Part shown: piece after piece, positions 37,667 through 46,861 of the stretch | Position numbering within the stretch: position 1 is the first letter of the stretch | Layout: each line of letters opens with the position of its first letter | Origin: Rhizobium glycinendophyticum | Lineage (GTDB): Bacteria > Pseudomonadota > Alphaproteobacteria > Rhizobiales > Rhizobiaceae | Assembly: GCF_006443685.1 (NCBI RefSeq) | Contig: NZ_VFYP01000001.1 | Span: 248,001 to 312,000, forward strand | Direction: 5' to 3' | Length of the DNA stretch: 64,000 nucleotides | The notes under the pieces: generated by a model | What the model was told of the DNA's origin: nothing | What the model saw: the letters and a program-made list of their open reading frames with translations, nothing else | Database searches by the model: none | Program-made: the position numbers and the translations under genes

Positions 37667-39183
37667 CAGAGAGACTCCAGGAACGTGATCAGGGCCTTGC
37701 GGTCCTCGGGGTTGGCGGCGGCAAAGGCATTGCGGGCAGCTTTCGCTTCACCGCCATGCCACAGAATGGCTTCGGTCAGCGAGCGGGCGCGCCCGTCATG
37801 TAGGAAGAAGGTGTGGCCGTTGACGGTTTTTGTGAGACCGATACCCCAGAGCGGCGGCGTGCGCCACTCGGTTCCGGTGGCATCGCCCACGGCCTGCCCA
37901 TCGGCGAGGTCTTCGCCCATGTCGTGCAGCAGGAAATCGGAATAGGGCCAGATCAGCTGGAAGGCCTGCGCCTGGTTATCGGCCTTGCGGCTGGTGACGA
38001 ATTTGGGCGTGTGGCAGGCGGTGCAACCACTGTCATAGAACAGTTTCTTGCCGCGCAAGACATTCGCGTCATCGACATCGCGACGGGCCGGAGGCGCCAG
38101 GCTCTTGGCGTAGAAGGTGACGAGGTCGAGCACCGGATCGGGCGCTTCCGTATCGCCCAGCCGCGCTTGCACGCCCGTGGCGCTGGCAAGACACTGCACC
38201 TGCGCCGGCGTGCAATCGCCGAAGGAGCGGGGGTCATCGGGCGTCGAAATGCCGATATCGCCGGCAAAGGCATTTGCACTCTGGTCGCGCACGGACGCGT
38301 TCTGAGCCTTCCAGCCGAACCGCCCGAGCTTGATCTCGCCGGTGCGGTGATCCCGCGCCCGCGCCGCCTTGCCGGAAATGCCGTCGCCGTCGTGGTCATC
38401 AGGATCCGCCCGCGCCAGAATGTCCTCCTCGGCAATCGCCTCGATCAGGCCAAGCCCGATCATCGGATTGGCAATGCGGGGCGAGAACGTCGTCGTCGGA
38501 TCGAGCGGGCCATAGGCAAGGTCGGCGACCGAATAGGTCGGTTTGCGCAGCATGACCGTCTCGCCACCTGCAAGCGTTACCGCCCGTTCGTCATAGGTGA
38601 TCACCATCCGCCCTTCGGCGGAAAGCCCCGGCACGGCCTGGTCCTGCAGCTGTCCGCCGTAAACGGGGTCCGGCAGGCTCATCACTTCCAACCGCTCCAG
38701 TTTGCTACGCTCTTCGAGCGTCGCGGGCGCGCGCGCGAGCCGCAGGAACATCGAGGTCGCGTCGCGCGCTCCTTCCGGCGGATGCCCGCGTCCGTCCTTC
38801 ACATGACAGCTCTGGCAGGAGCGCGCGTTGAACAGCGGCCCTAATCCGTCGGAGGCTTGCGTTGAGGAGGGGGAGGAGACCCAGAGCTTGGTGAACAGCG
38901 CATTGCCGAGCTTGAAATCCTGCTCTTCGGCAAAGGTGATGTTGGGGGCAAACTGCGAGAAGGCATCGCGGGATACGCCATGTCGCGAGGTCCCGGCGCC
39001 GCCCTGCCTGATTTCGAAGGGCTCCGCTTTGGAAAAGTCGCCGGTCGGCTTGGTCACGGCCCGCACCCGGGCAAGATCTTTGGGTGACAGGTCGCCGCGT
39101 ATAACGCCGTCCCCGGCGCTCGACGGGATCGCTGTCGATACGAGCAGCGCAAGGCCGGCAGCGAGAGCGAACGGAGCTTTCAT
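37666..39183 (-). CDS. Di-haem oxidoreductase family c-type cytochrome
   Basis: A 505-residue exported protein (signal about 1-23). Two CxxCH haem sites are visible: SCQSCHVKDGRG (C123, C126, H127) and GCTACHTPKF (C387, C390, H391). An Asp-rich DPDDHDGDGISG stretch near 261-272 could bind calcium. This is the DHOR/DUF1111 family, once called thiol oxidoreductase, often next to imelysins. It is periplasmic and may change the redox state of iron. No good Shine-Dalgarno precedes the ATG; a perfect palindrome does. Confidence 0.94.
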   Translation of the reverse strand: MKAPFALAAGLALLVSTAIPSSAGDGVIRGDLSPKDLARVRAVTKPTGDFSKAEPFEIRQGGAGTSRHGVSRDAFSQFAPNITFAEEQDFKLGNALFTKLWVSSPSSTQASDGLGPLFNARSCQSCHVKDGRGHPPEGARDATSMFLRLARAPATLEERSKLERLEVMSLPDPVYGGQLQDQAVPGLSAEGRMVITYDERAVTLAGGETVMLRKPTYSVADLAYGPLDPTTTFSPRIANPMIGLGLIEAIAEEDILARADPDDHDGDGISGKAARARDHRTGEIKLGRFGWKAQNASVRDQSANAFAGDIGISTPDDPRSFGDCTPAQVQCLASATGVQARLGDTEAPDPVLDLVTFYAKSLAPPARRDVDDANVLRGKKLFYDSGCTACHTPKFVTSRKADNQAQAFQLIWPYSDFLLHDMGEDLADGQAVGDATGTEWRTPPLWGIGLTKTVNGHTFFLHDGRARSLTEAILWHGGEAKAARNAFAAANPEDRKALITFLESL

Positions 39184-39192
39184 CGGGGAGAT

Positions 39193-39218
39193 CAGGCCGT
39201 TCCGATCGGAACGGCCTG
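39193..39218. repeat. Perfect 26-bp palindrome inside the imelysin operon
   Basis: CAGGCCGTTCCGA (39193-39205) is exactly the reverse complement of 39206-39218. It lies between the stop of the first imelysin gene and the ATG of the di-haem gene. As RNA it would make a hairpin of about 11 bp, with only a weak T run after it on the minus strand. Confidence 0.85.
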
Positions 39219-39228
39219 CCTTTGCTTC

Positions 39229-40509
39229 TTACTGGAAAACCGCGCCAGGATTATCAAGGCTGTCGGAACCTTCAAGCTCGATCGTGCCGAGATCCAGCGA
39301 CGCAATGACGCGCTGGATGGTCTGGGTCTGGTCGATCAGCCCGTCGATCGCGGCCTGGACGGTGGCATTGCCCTCGGCATTGCCTTCGCCGATCATCTGG
39401 TCATAGGCTTCGACGGTTTCGGCGCGCTTGGCCATGGCCTGCATCGCGTCCAGCGTCTTGGTGAGTTTCGCCTTCATCTCGGCATCGAGCGCCGGGTCCT
39501 TGGCGGCGACAAGCTCGGAGAGCGACGGGCCGGTGAGCTTGGTGCCGTCGACGCGGGTATAGTCGCCGAGATAGGCGGACGCGATGCCGATGGCGTCGTT
39601 CAGATGCGAATTGTGCGTGTTGTCGGAGAAGCAGTCATGCTCTTCTTCCGGATCGTGCAGCAGCACGCCGAGCTTCATGCGCTCGCCCGCCAGTTCGCCA
39701 TAGGAGAGCGAGCCCATGCCGGTCAGGATGATCGACAGACCCTTCTTCTCGTCGGAAAGCACGTTCTTCGTGGCTTCACCTTCCGGCGCCCAGGCATCGA
39801 CCATTTCCTGCAGGTCCTGGACGAGAAGCGTCGAGGCGGACTTCAGATAGTCGGCGCGGCGATCACAATTGCCGTTGGTGCAATTGGCCTTGTCGTAGTC
39901 GGTATAGGGGCGGTTGCCAGCGCCCGGGCCGGTGCCGTTCAGGTCCTGGCCCCAGAGCAGGAATTCGATGGCGTGATAGCCGGTCGCCACGTTGGCCTCG
40001 ACTTCGCCGGCTTCATGCAGGGTGTTGGCCAGGAACTCCGGCGTGATCTTCGAGGCATCAACCTCTTCGCCGTTGATCTTGATCTTCGGGTTGGCGATGA
40101 CATTGGCGACATAGAGCGAATTGCCGTCGCTTTCGGTGCCATAACCGGCGTCGACATAGTCGATCAGGCCTTCATCCAGCGGCCAGGCATTCACCTTGCC
40201 TTCCCATTCGTCAACGATCGGGTTGCCGAAGCGGTAGACTTCCGTCTGCTGGTAGGACGGACGGGCTGCGATCCAGGCAGCGCGGGCGGCCTTCAGCGTT
40301 TCGTCGCTCGGCTTGGCAATCAGCGCGTCGATGGCCGCGTCCAGCGCCTTGGCGGTGGTCAGCGCATCCTGGAACTTCGCTTCTGCCAGGTCGGTATAAT
40401 GCGTCAGCACCTCCTTGGCGGAGGGAGCGGCAAAGGCCGGTCCGGCGAAGATCGCAGCGGATGTGGCGAGCAGCGCGAAGGACGCGCCGAGGACGGATTT
40501 CCGGATCAT
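39229..40509 (-). CDS. Imelysin family protein (IrpA-like)
   Basis: A 426-residue exported protein (signal peptide about 1-27, cleaved after AFA). Landmarks of the IrpA-type imelysins are PSYQQTEVYRFGNPIVDEWE, WPLDEGLIDYVD, and the GYHAIEFLLWGQDLNGTGPG motif with the conserved HxxxE metal site. A cysteine pair is seen in NCTNGNCD. First gene of the operon on the minus strand, preceded by AGGGAG. Such proteins bind iron in the periplasm or at the membrane in cyanobacteria and proteobacteria. No clear RirA or Irr box was found upstream. Confidence 0.93.
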   Translation of the reverse strand: MIRKSVLGASFALLATSAAIFAGPAFAAPSAKEVLTHYTDLAEAKFQDALTTAKALDAAIDALIAKPSDETLKAARAAWIAARPSYQQTEVYRFGNPIVDEWEGKVNAWPLDEGLIDYVDAGYGTESDGNSLYVANVIANPKIKINGEEVDASKITPEFLANTLHEAGEVEANVATGYHAIEFLLWGQDLNGTGPGAGNRPYTDYDKANCTNGNCDRRADYLKSASTLLVQDLQEMVDAWAPEGEATKNVLSDEKKGLSIILTGMGSLSYGELAGERMKLGVLLHDPEEEHDCFSDNTHNSHLNDAIGIASAYLGDYTRVDGTKLTGPSLSELVAAKDPALDAEMKAKLTKTLDAMQAMAKRAETVEAYDQMIGEGNAEGNATVQAAIDGLIDQTQTIQRVIASLDLGTIELEGSDSLDNPGAVFQ

Positions 40510-40635
40510 GGTGTCTCCCTTTGGCACCGGCACGGCGCCACTCTTTGAACGGACGCCATGTCTTGGCCGAAAATCAAACTGGTGTCAAACAGTCGAGTAT
40601 AAGAAAGAATGCAATGTCGGATCGCGTCTCAGGAC

Positions 40636-41928
40636 TCACTTGCGCCGCATGCGACAGAAGAAGAAGCCGTCGGTATCCATGCTGGCGGGGCTGAGCGTCA
40701 GCGTTTTGCCATCGGCCGAGCGCGGCGCGGGGGCGGATGCGCCGAACAGGCGCTTCCAGTCGTCAAGCACGGGCACGATTTCGAAACCCGGGTTCTTGTC
40801 GCAAAAGGCGCGTACTTGACGGTCGTTTTCGTCCGGCAGAACCGAACAGGTGACATAGACCAGCGAGCCGCCTGACTTGACGAAGGCGGAGGCTTCCGTC
40901 AGCGCCTCCGTCTGCTGGGAAACGCGTTCCTGCAGGTTGCGCTCGGTCAGTCGCCACTTGGTGTCGGGGCGGCGGCGCCAGGTGCCGGTGCCGGTGCAGG
41001 GTGCGTCGACCAGCACGTGGTCGAAGCGCTCTTTCAGGCCGTTGAGCGCCTTTGCGCTGTCATGCACCTGGACGTTATGGGTTCCGGCCCGCTTCAGCCG
41101 TTCGATGATCGGGGCCAGCCGCTTGCGGTCGGCGTCATAGGCATGCACCTGGCCCTTGTTGTTCATGGCGGCTGCCATGGCGAGCGTCTTGCCGCCGCCA
41201 CCGGCGCAGAAGTCCAGCACCTGCTGGCCTTCGCGCGGATCGACGAGATCGGCAACGATCTGCGATCCCTCGTCTTGCACTTCGAACCAGCCCTTCTGGA
41301 AGCTCAATTCGGCCGTGACATTGGGCAGCCGCGACGGACCTTCCCCGGCCGGCACCCGCATGCCGAAGCGGGCGATCGGCGAGGCCTGGGCGCCAGAGCG
41401 GTCGATGGCCTTCAGCACCTTGTCCCTGTTGGCCTTCAGCGTGTTGACACGCAGGTCTAGGGTCGGGCGGGTGGCAAGCGCCTTGGCTTCCGAAAGCCAG
41501 TCGTCTCCGAAGGCTTCTTCGAAAGCGGGCTGCACCCAATCCGGGATATCGCCCTGGATATGCAACGGCGCAGTCGAAAGATCGCGGGAGGAAAAGGCTT
41601 CGAGCTGCTGGGTTGAGAGAGGAGCGGGAGCGAAATTATCGCCTTCAAAGCTCGATGTCAGCTCATCCAGCTGCATGCCCCATTGACGCAGAAGAACGGC
41701 CCAGCCCAGGGCCTTTGCGCTGTCGTCGTCCATCAGCCAGGCATGCGACAGCTTCATGCGCAGGGCGTCGTAGACGATATTGCCGATTGCCGCGCGGTCC
41801 CCGGAGCCGGCGAAGCGGTGGGCGAGCCCCCAATCCTTGAGGGCATCGGCAACGGGACGGCGACGGGTCTCGATATCATCCAAGACTTCGATCGCACCGG
41901 CAAGACGGCCGCCCAGACGCATGGTCAT
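40636..41928 (-). CDS. rsmB: 16S rRNA m5C967 methyltransferase, RsmB type
   Basis: A 430-residue enzyme. An N-terminal NusB-like RNA-binding helical domain (1-130) precedes the SAM-dependent methyltransferase. DFCAGGGGKTLAMAAAMN binds SAM, VDAPCTGTGTWRRRPDTKW is motif IV with the product-release Cys, and VYVTCSVLPDEND is motif VI with the catalytic Cys. The family methylates C967 of 16S rRNA; a related NSUN-type target is possible. The minus-strand imelysin operon starts 126 bases after its stop. Confidence 0.93.
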   Translation of the reverse strand: MTMRLGGRLAGAIEVLDDIETRRRPVADALKDWGLAHRFAGSGDRAAIGNIVYDALRMKLSHAWLMDDDSAKALGWAVLLRQWGMQLDELTSSFEGDNFAPAPLSTQQLEAFSSRDLSTAPLHIQGDIPDWVQPAFEEAFGDDWLSEAKALATRPTLDLRVNTLKANRDKVLKAIDRSGAQASPIARFGMRVPAGEGPSRLPNVTAELSFQKGWFEVQDEGSQIVADLVDPREGQQVLDFCAGGGGKTLAMAAAMNNKGQVHAYDADRKRLAPIIERLKRAGTHNVQVHDSAKALNGLKERFDHVLVDAPCTGTGTWRRRPDTKWRLTERNLQERVSQQTEALTEASAFVKSGGSLVYVTCSVLPDENDRQVRAFCDKNPGFEIVPVLDDWKRLFGASAPAPRSADGKTLTLSPASMDTDGFFFCRMRRK

Positions 41929-42024
41929 TCTCCTTTGAAAGAAGAGAGCGTGGTAACGGCTGTCAGGGGCAAGAGCAAGCGCCTAGCGTGATCTGCCGAA
42001 AGCACTGCCTGGGCTAAGGTGGGA

Positions 42025-42387
42025 TCAGCCGATGATCTCGTAACAGACCTTGGCGTGACCGGAACGGACCATGCCGATGTTCTGTGCGGCGGCCTTGGAA
42101 AGATCGAGCACGCGGCCGCGGATGAAGGGCCCCCGATCGTTGATGCGGACGACGACGCTCTTGCCGCTGCGGGAATTGGTAACCTTGACCTTCGTTCCGA
42201 ACGGCAGGGTCTTGTGCGCCGCCGTCATCGTGGCCGGGTTCATACGTTCACCGGAAGCAGTCTTGGAATGCAGGGCGTACCAGGAGGCGCCACCGCAGGA
42301 GGACTTGGCATCTGCACTGTGAGGCGCGAAAGCACAGAGTGCAGCAATAGTTGCAACGGTGAAAATAGAGCGTCGGTTGATCGTCAA
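42025..42387 (-). CDS. RlpA-like double-psi beta-barrel protein
   Basis: A 120-residue exported protein. Residues 1-27 are a signal peptide ([20 protein letters not shown]), with cleavage near ADA. The mature part is a minimal RlpA domain: [33 protein letters not shown] sequence and [22 protein letters not shown], with the conserved Asp residues of septal lytic transglycosylases. No SPOR domain is present. The frame has a stop just upstream, so the TTG at 42387 is the only reasonable start, with AGGG about ten bases before. It should act on periplasmic peptidoglycan. Confidence 0.88.
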   Translation of the reverse strand: MTINRRSIFTVATIAALCAFAPHSADAKSSCGGASWYALHSKTASGERMNPATMTAAHKTLPFGTKVKVTNSRSGKSVVVRINDRGPFIRGRVLDLSKAAAQNIGMVRSGHAKVCYEIIG

Positions 42388-42756
42388 GTTTCATTTCCCT
42401 AGTCGTTGACACGAGCAGTTTTTTGCGTGCCAACGGCTAGGCGGGGTCAAAAGTGGCAAAAACGTGCCAACTGTCGATCACGAACTATTACAGAATGTAA
42501 CATTCGTGATGCTCTGGTTCGGAGTCTTTACCTTAACAAATGGTAACGAAATCAGAAAAATTGTTTAATTCCAGTCGGAAACGCGGAATGAAAATCCTGG
42601 CGGACTCGGGAATGGCCACTTCACGGAATCAGGAAAGAAAAATTTTCCACAGCCGTCATATTTGCTGCCCAAATTGTGGTGCGGAAGAGGCCGAAGTCCT
42701 GTATTTCGGCCATTTTCACCCCTTCGCACGCAAAGTTCGACCTCAGAAAACGCGTT
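42388..42756. other. AT-richer intergenic region with nested inverted repeats
   Basis: These 369 bases separate the RlpA-like gene from the SDR gene. ATCACGAA (42477-42484) and TTCGTGAT (42503-42510) form a perfect inverted repeat, and TTACAgaaTGTAA (42488-42500) is nested inside it. A second hairpin GGCCGAA (42689-42695) / TTCGGCC (42705-42711) followed by ATTTTC may be a terminator. A 95-residue frame on the plus strand (42540-42827) with a CPNCG motif overlaps the SDR gene end and is not supported. Confidence 0.6.
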
Positions 42757-43638
42757 TCATGCCTTCTGGTTCCATGTGCCGGAGGCAAGTAATGCCTCCA
42801 GTGACATATGGTAGTTCGGGAACCTGAAGTTGAATCCGAGTGCCTTGATCTTGGCATTCGAAACGCGCTTGTTCTCGCCGTAGAAGGACCGTGCCATCGG
42901 CGTCAGTTCGGCGGTTTCAAAGGCCTGTTCTGGCGGTGGTGCGACCCCCATCAGCCGTGCGGCCTCGGTGACCACATCCTGCGGCGGCGAAGGCTCGTCG
43001 TCGGTCACGTTGAATACCCCGCCGGTCTTGGGGCCGGCGAGGAAAGCCGTTGCCTCCGCGATGTCCTCAACCCGGATTCGGTTGAACACCTGATCCTTCT
43101 TCACCAGCCGGCGCGCAGTGCCATTGGAAAGGTTCATGAAGGTGTTGCGGCCCGGCCCGTAGATGCCGGAAAGCCGGAGGATGGCCAGGGGGACGTTTTC
43201 CGCAGTGGTCAGCCTCTGCCAGGCCTCTTCCGCCTCCACGCGCTCCACCGAACGTATCGACACCGGCTTCAGTTCGGAGGTCTCGTCGACCCAGGCACCC
43301 CGATGGTCACCGTAAACGCCGACGGTGGAGAGGTAGCAGACCCATTCCAGCTTCGGCATGGCGGCCTTCAGGCCCCGCTTGCCGAACAGCCGGATCAGCG
43401 GATCGCCATCCGCCCCGGGCGCGATCGACTGGACGAGATGCGTGACGTCCTTCAAGGCGGCTTCAAGTTCCGACGTAAGGCTCGTGCCGTCAAAAACGAA
43501 AGGCTCGATGCCAGCGACTTTCAGGGCCACTCCCTTTTCGGCGCTGCGTGTGGTGCCAGCGACAGAGGCGCCCTGGCCGCTCAACAGCCGGCCGATCGCC
43601 TTGCCCGAATAGCCCGCCCCGAAAATCATCATGCGCAT
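42757..43638 (-). CDS. NAD(P)-binding SDR/epimerase-type protein
   Basis: A 293-residue extended short-chain dehydrogenase. The N-terminal dinucleotide site reads MIFGAGYSGKAIGRLL, YLSTVGVYGDH holds the catalytic Ser/Thr-Tyr region, and LRLSGIYGPGRN and DVFNVTDDEP-like segments (here GGVFNVTDDEPSPP) complete the fold. It resembles the YeeZ-like epimerases. The start is three bases after the queG stop, so it belongs to the GST-queG-SDR operon. Substrate unknown. Confidence 0.9.
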   Translation of the reverse strand: MRMMIFGAGYSGKAIGRLLSGQGASVAGTTRSAEKGVALKVAGIEPFVFDGTSLTSELEAALKDVTHLVQSIAPGADGDPLIRLFGKRGLKAAMPKLEWVCYLSTVGVYGDHRGAWVDETSELKPVSIRSVERVEAEEAWQRLTTAENVPLAILRLSGIYGPGRNTFMNLSNGTARRLVKKDQVFNRIRVEDIAEATAFLAGPKTGGVFNVTDDEPSPPQDVVTEAARLMGVAPPPEQAFETAELTPMARSFYGENKRVSNAKIKALGFNFRFPNYHMSLEALLASGTWNQKA

Positions 43639-43641
43639 GCG

Positions 43642-44796
43642 TCAGCTCTCCATCATCCATTCCATCCGGACCGTCTCGTCCGGCTCTTCCCCCATGCGGG
43701 CCGCCCGTTGGACCGCGAAGTCCTGCCCCGGCAGCAGCCGCGACAGCGCCCACACGGCCATGCCGCGCACATCGGCAGAGGCATCGCCAAGCAGCGTTTC
43801 GCAGGCGGGCACCAGGTCGGCAGACCCGGAATTTCCCGCTGCAATCAGCACGTTGCGCACAAAGCGGTCGCGCCCGATACGCTTCACCGGCGAGCCGCTA
43901 AAGTAGGTGCGGAAGGCGGCATCGTCCAGCGTCAGGAAGAAGGCGATCTCGGGCGCTTTCAGATCATCGCGCGCCTGCAGCTTAATCTCGCGCGCCGACT
44001 GGGCAAACTTGTTCCACGGACAGGCGGCGAGACAGTCGTCGCAGCCATAGATGCGATTGCCGAAGGCGGGGCGAAGCTCAGGGTCGATCCGTCCCTTGTG
44101 TTCGATGGTGAGGTAGGAAATGCAGCGCCGCGCATCGATCTGATAGGGCGCCGGGAATGCCTCCGTCGGACAGGCGTCGAGGCAGGCACGACAGGAGCCG
44201 CAATGATCGCGCTCGGGCGTGTCGATCTCAAGATCGGCCGTGGTGAACAGGCTGCCGAGGAACAGCCAGGAGCCGAAGTCGCGGCTGACGAGATTGGTGT
44301 GTTTGCCCTGCCAGCCGAGCCCGGCTGCGGCCGCGAGCGGTTTTTCCATCACGGGCGCGGTGTCCACGAAGACCTTTACGTCGGCGCCGGCCCGTGCGGC
44401 AAAGCGCGTGGCGATCTCCTTCAGCCGCCCCTTGATCACGTCGTGATAGTCGCGGTTGCGGGCATAGACGGAGATGGCGGCCTTGTCCGGCTGGCCTTGC
44501 AGCAGGCGGGGGTCCTCGTCCGGGCCATAATTCATCCCGAACATCACGATGGAGCGAACCTCGGACCAGAGTACACGCGGATCGCCGCGCCTCTCCAAAG
44601 TCTCTTCCATCCAGGCCATTGTGCCGTGCCGCCCGGCTTCGACAAAAGCCTTGAGCCGCGCCGGGGCCTCCGGGATCGAGTCCGGCAGCGTGATGCGACA
44701 GACATCGAAGCCCTGAGCGAGCGCTTCCGCGCGCAGGAAGCGCGTCAGGTCTTCCCGCCGCTTCCTGATCTTCGGATCGCTCTGCGGCTCGTCCAT
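43642..44796 (-). CDS. queG: tRNA epoxyqueuosine(34) reductase
   Basis: A 384-residue cobalamin-dependent iron-sulphur enzyme doing the last step of queuosine synthesis. Visible motifs: [20 protein letters not shown] near the active site, and two 4Fe-4S groups [16 protein letters not shown] and [14 protein letters not shown], followed by HEAT-like repeats in the C-terminal 100 residues. The start [17 protein letters not shown] is chosen because the frame upstream overlaps the GST gene. It lies ten bases from the GST stop. Confidence 0.97.
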   Translation of the reverse strand: MDEPQSDPKIRKRREDLTRFLRAEALAQGFDVCRITLPDSIPEAPARLKAFVEAGRHGTMAWMEETLERRGDPRVLWSEVRSIVMFGMNYGPDEDPRLLQGQPDKAAISVYARNRDYHDVIKGRLKEIATRFAARAGADVKVFVDTAPVMEKPLAAAAGLGWQGKHTNLVSRDFGSWLFLGSLFTTADLEIDTPERDHCGSCRACLDACPTEAFPAPYQIDARRCISYLTIEHKGRIDPELRPAFGNRIYGCDDCLAACPWNKFAQSAREIKLQARDDLKAPEIAFFLTLDDAAFRTYFSGSPVKRIGRDRFVRNVLIAAGNSGSADLVPACETLLGDASADVRGMAVWALSRLLPGQDFAVQRAARMGEEPDETVRMEWMMES

Positions 44797-44806
44797 CGCC
44801 TTGCCG

Positions 44807-45499
44807 TCAGAAATCGAGATCGGCGTAATGGGACACCGGCGTGATGCCCCGCACCCGCTCGGCCAGGAGCGGTCGGAACGACGGCCGCGATTTGATCCGC
44901 TGATACCATTCTTTGGCAACAGCAAACTCGTTCCAGTCGATCTCGCCGAGATAGTCGAGCACTGAGACGGCGGCCGCTGCCGACAGGTCGCCATAGCTCA
45001 AACGGTCACCCGCCACCCACTGGCGCGAGCCCGACAGCCAGGTGAGATACTTCATATGATGGCGGATATTGCCGCGCGCCGTCCGCAGAACCTTGGAATC
45101 GGGCGCCCCGCCGCCGAGGCCGTTGGGGATCAAGAGCTTGTGCACCCGCTCGCGCACGAGCGGCTTGGTTACGTCCTGCTCCATCTTCTGCAGGAACCAC
45201 TCGACCAGTCGACGGATCTCCGCCCGCTGGAACGGGTCTTCCGCAAAGAGGCGCCGGTCGCGCTTCAGAACGCCATGGGTTTCGTCGATGAATTCGGAGA
45301 TCACCATGGGCCCGCAAAGCGCCCGCATGTTGTCGTCGACATAGACGGGCAGAGTGCCGGCCGGATTGAACGCCAGGAACTCCTTGCGCTTCTCCCAGGT
45401 CTGCTCCTCCACCAGATCCACCTGGAAGCCGTATTCGGCCAGCACCAGACGGATGAAACGGGACGCGGTGGACATCGAATGATGATACAGGGTCGGCAT
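44807..45499 (-). CDS. Glutathione S-transferase family protein
   Basis: A 230-residue cytosolic protein. The N-terminal thioredoxin-like domain (1-80, [34 protein letters not shown] with the cis-Pro) binds glutathione; the C-terminal helical domain (about 95-225) contains the conserved [20 protein letters not shown]. The catalytic Ser/Cys near position 9-12 is not certain. First gene of the operon with queG and the SDR. Substrate unknown. Confidence 0.93.
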   Translation of the reverse strand: MPTLYHHSMSTASRFIRLVLAEYGFQVDLVEEQTWEKRKEFLAFNPAGTLPVYVDDNMRALCGPMVISEFIDETHGVLKRDRRLFAEDPFQRAEIRRLVEWFLQKMEQDVTKPLVRERVHKLLIPNGLGGGAPDSKVLRTARGNIRHHMKYLTWLSGSRQWVAGDRLSYGDLSAAAAVSVLDYLGEIDWNEFAVAKEWYQRIKSRPSFRPLLAERVRGITPVSHYADLDF

Positions 45500-45642
45500 T
45501 GTGACTCGGATTCTCGGATTTTTCAGGCGCCGGACCGCGCTATCAGAGGCGACTGGTCATGATCTCGGCTTCCAAGCTATAGGTGCTTGGTTTCCGCAAC
45601 ACAAGCAAATCACTCACAGCCTTCCCCCCTGAAGGAGACCTC

Positions 45643-46449
45643 ATGGAAGATCAGTCAATTGTCAGCGCGCTGGTGCTCGGCCTCATCGAGGGCCTGACCG
45701 AGTTCATCCCGGTGTCGTCGACGGCGCATGTCCTGCTCGCCGGCCATTTTCTCGGCTTCAAGTCACCGGGCAACACCTTTGCGGTGCTGATCCAGCTCGG
45801 CGCGATCCTGGCGATCCTGAGCGTCTATTTCACCAAACTTCTGCAGATTGCGCTGTCGCTGCCGACAAGTGCCGCCAGCCGGCGTTTCGTCGGAGCCGTG
45901 CTCGTCGGCTTCCTGCCCGCTGCCGTCATCGGCGCGCTCGCCCATGATTTCATCAAGACGGTACTGTTCGAAACGCCGATGCTGATCTGCATCGTGCTGA
46001 TCCTCGGCGGCTTCGTCCTTCTGTGGATCGACCGCAAGCCGCTCACCCCGCGCTATCACGACGTCACCGAATACCCCCTGTCGCTGGCGCTGAAGATCGG
46101 CTTCTTCCAGTGCCTGGCCATGATCCCGGGCACATCCCGCTCTGGGGCAACGATCGTCGGGGCGCTCCTGCTCGGCGCAGACAAGCGTTCGGCCGCTGAA
46201 TTCTCGTTCTTCTTGGCCATGCCGACCATGGTCGGCGCCTTCGCGCTGGATCTCTACAAGAACCGCGATGCGCTGAGTTTCAACGACGGCGCGATCATCG
46301 CCATCGGCTTCATCGCCGCCTTCATCTCGGCGATCTTCGTCGTCAGGTTGCTTCTGGACTTCGTTTCGCGCCGGGGCTACGCGCCCTTCGCCTATTGGCG
46401 GATCGCGGTCGGCGCAATCGGTCTCGTGGCCTTGCTCCTGGTGGGTTGA
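45643..46449 (+). CDS. uppP: Undecaprenyl-diphosphate phosphatase
   Basis: A 268-residue membrane protein with about eight helices. Both active-site regions are intact: [20 protein letters not shown] near residue 15 and [19 protein letters not shown] near 155. It recycles undecaprenyl diphosphate to the monophosphate for cell wall and glycan synthesis and confers bacitracin resistance. GAAGGAG precedes the ATG; an upstream in-frame ATG (45583) lacks one. Divergent from the GST operon. Confidence 0.97.
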   Translation: MEDQSIVSALVLGLIEGLTEFIPVSSTAHVLLAGHFLGFKSPGNTFAVLIQLGAILAILSVYFTKLLQIALSLPTSAASRRFVGAVLVGFLPAAVIGALAHDFIKTVLFETPMLICIVLILGGFVLLWIDRKPLTPRYHDVTEYPLSLALKIGFFQCLAMIPGTSRSGATIVGALLLGADKRSAAEFSFFLAMPTMVGAFALDLYKNRDALSFNDGAIIAIGFIAAFISAIFVVRLLLDFVSRRGYAPFAYWRIAVGAIGLVALLLVG

Positions 46450-46467
46450 TCCCGCCAGAGCCGCGCG

Positions 46468-46496
46468 AAAAAAAGGGCCGTTCGAAGCGGCCCTTT
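46468..46496. terminator. Bidirectional terminator between uppP and small secreted gene
   Basis: A7-GGGCCG (46468-46480) and CGGCCC-TTT (46488-46496) form a GC stem. Plus strand: TTTCTC tail for uppP. Minus strand: seven T residues, stronger, for the gene at 46510. Confidence 0.88.
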
Positions 46497-46509
46497 CTCA
46501 ACAATATGA

Positions 46510-46668
46510 TCAGTTCTTGGTCGGAATGGACGCCGTCGAGCACGGGTCGATCCCGTAGGCCGGCGTGCAGTTTCCCTTGCGGGCTGCGACGGTGGTCGGC
46601 GCGACGAAGGAGCCGGCGATGATCACCAATGCCGCACATGCAAAGAACAGTGCGATGGACTTGCCCAT
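46510..46668 (-). CDS. Small secreted peptide, 52 residues
   Basis: The frame starts MGKSIALFFACAALVIIAGS, a signal peptide with a likely cleavage after VAA near residue 29. The mature piece is about 23 residues (RKGNCTPAYGIDPC...) with two cysteines that could form a disulphide. CAAGAGG eight bases before the ATG and a seven-T terminator after the stop make this a real, self-contained gene. It is too short for automatic gene calling. No family recognised; periplasmic or exported. Confidence 0.7.
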   Translation of the reverse strand: MGKSIALFFACAALVIIAGSFVAPTTVAARKGNCTPAYGIDPCSTASIPTKN

Positions 46669-46710
46669 GAAATGCCTCTTGAGACTGTCTAAATAGAAAT
46701 GGCCGGTGGG

Positions 46711-46742
46711 AAACTCTCGCCCGGTGCTGCGGGCGAGTCTTT
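46711..46742 (-). terminator. Probable terminator after the NDUFA9-like gene
   Basis: CTCGCCCG (46716-46723) pairs with CGGGCGAG (46730-46737) around GTGCTG. On the minus strand AGTTTCCC follows, a modest tail. It lies 120 bases after the stop at 46862 and just before the small peptide gene. Confidence 0.55.
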
Positions 46743-46861
46743 ACGCACTGCTTTGACGGCCATCAATAGGCGATCTTGCTTTATCCGCGGTTAACACGCG
46801 TCTTTCTTTAGCTGCGTCTTTTGTGCAACTCCGGCACAAGGGGCAGGTTCGAAAGGTGTCC

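Noticed and set aside
40510..40635. Iron-regulator (RirA/Irr) box before the imelysin operon
   Set aside because: I looked for TGA-N9-TCA and ICE-like patterns and found none that fit; only a TATACT-like hexamer without a good -35.
42451..42470. Sigma-54-like TTGGCACG...TTGC on the minus strand
   Set aside because: The GG to GC spacing is nine bases, one short of the strict ten needed by sigma-54.
42540..42827. 95-residue plus-strand frame with CCPNCGAEE zinc-ribbon-like motif
   Set aside because: It overlaps the end of the SDR gene, crosses a hairpin, has no good ribosome binding site, and the rest has no family look. One CxxC is not enough.
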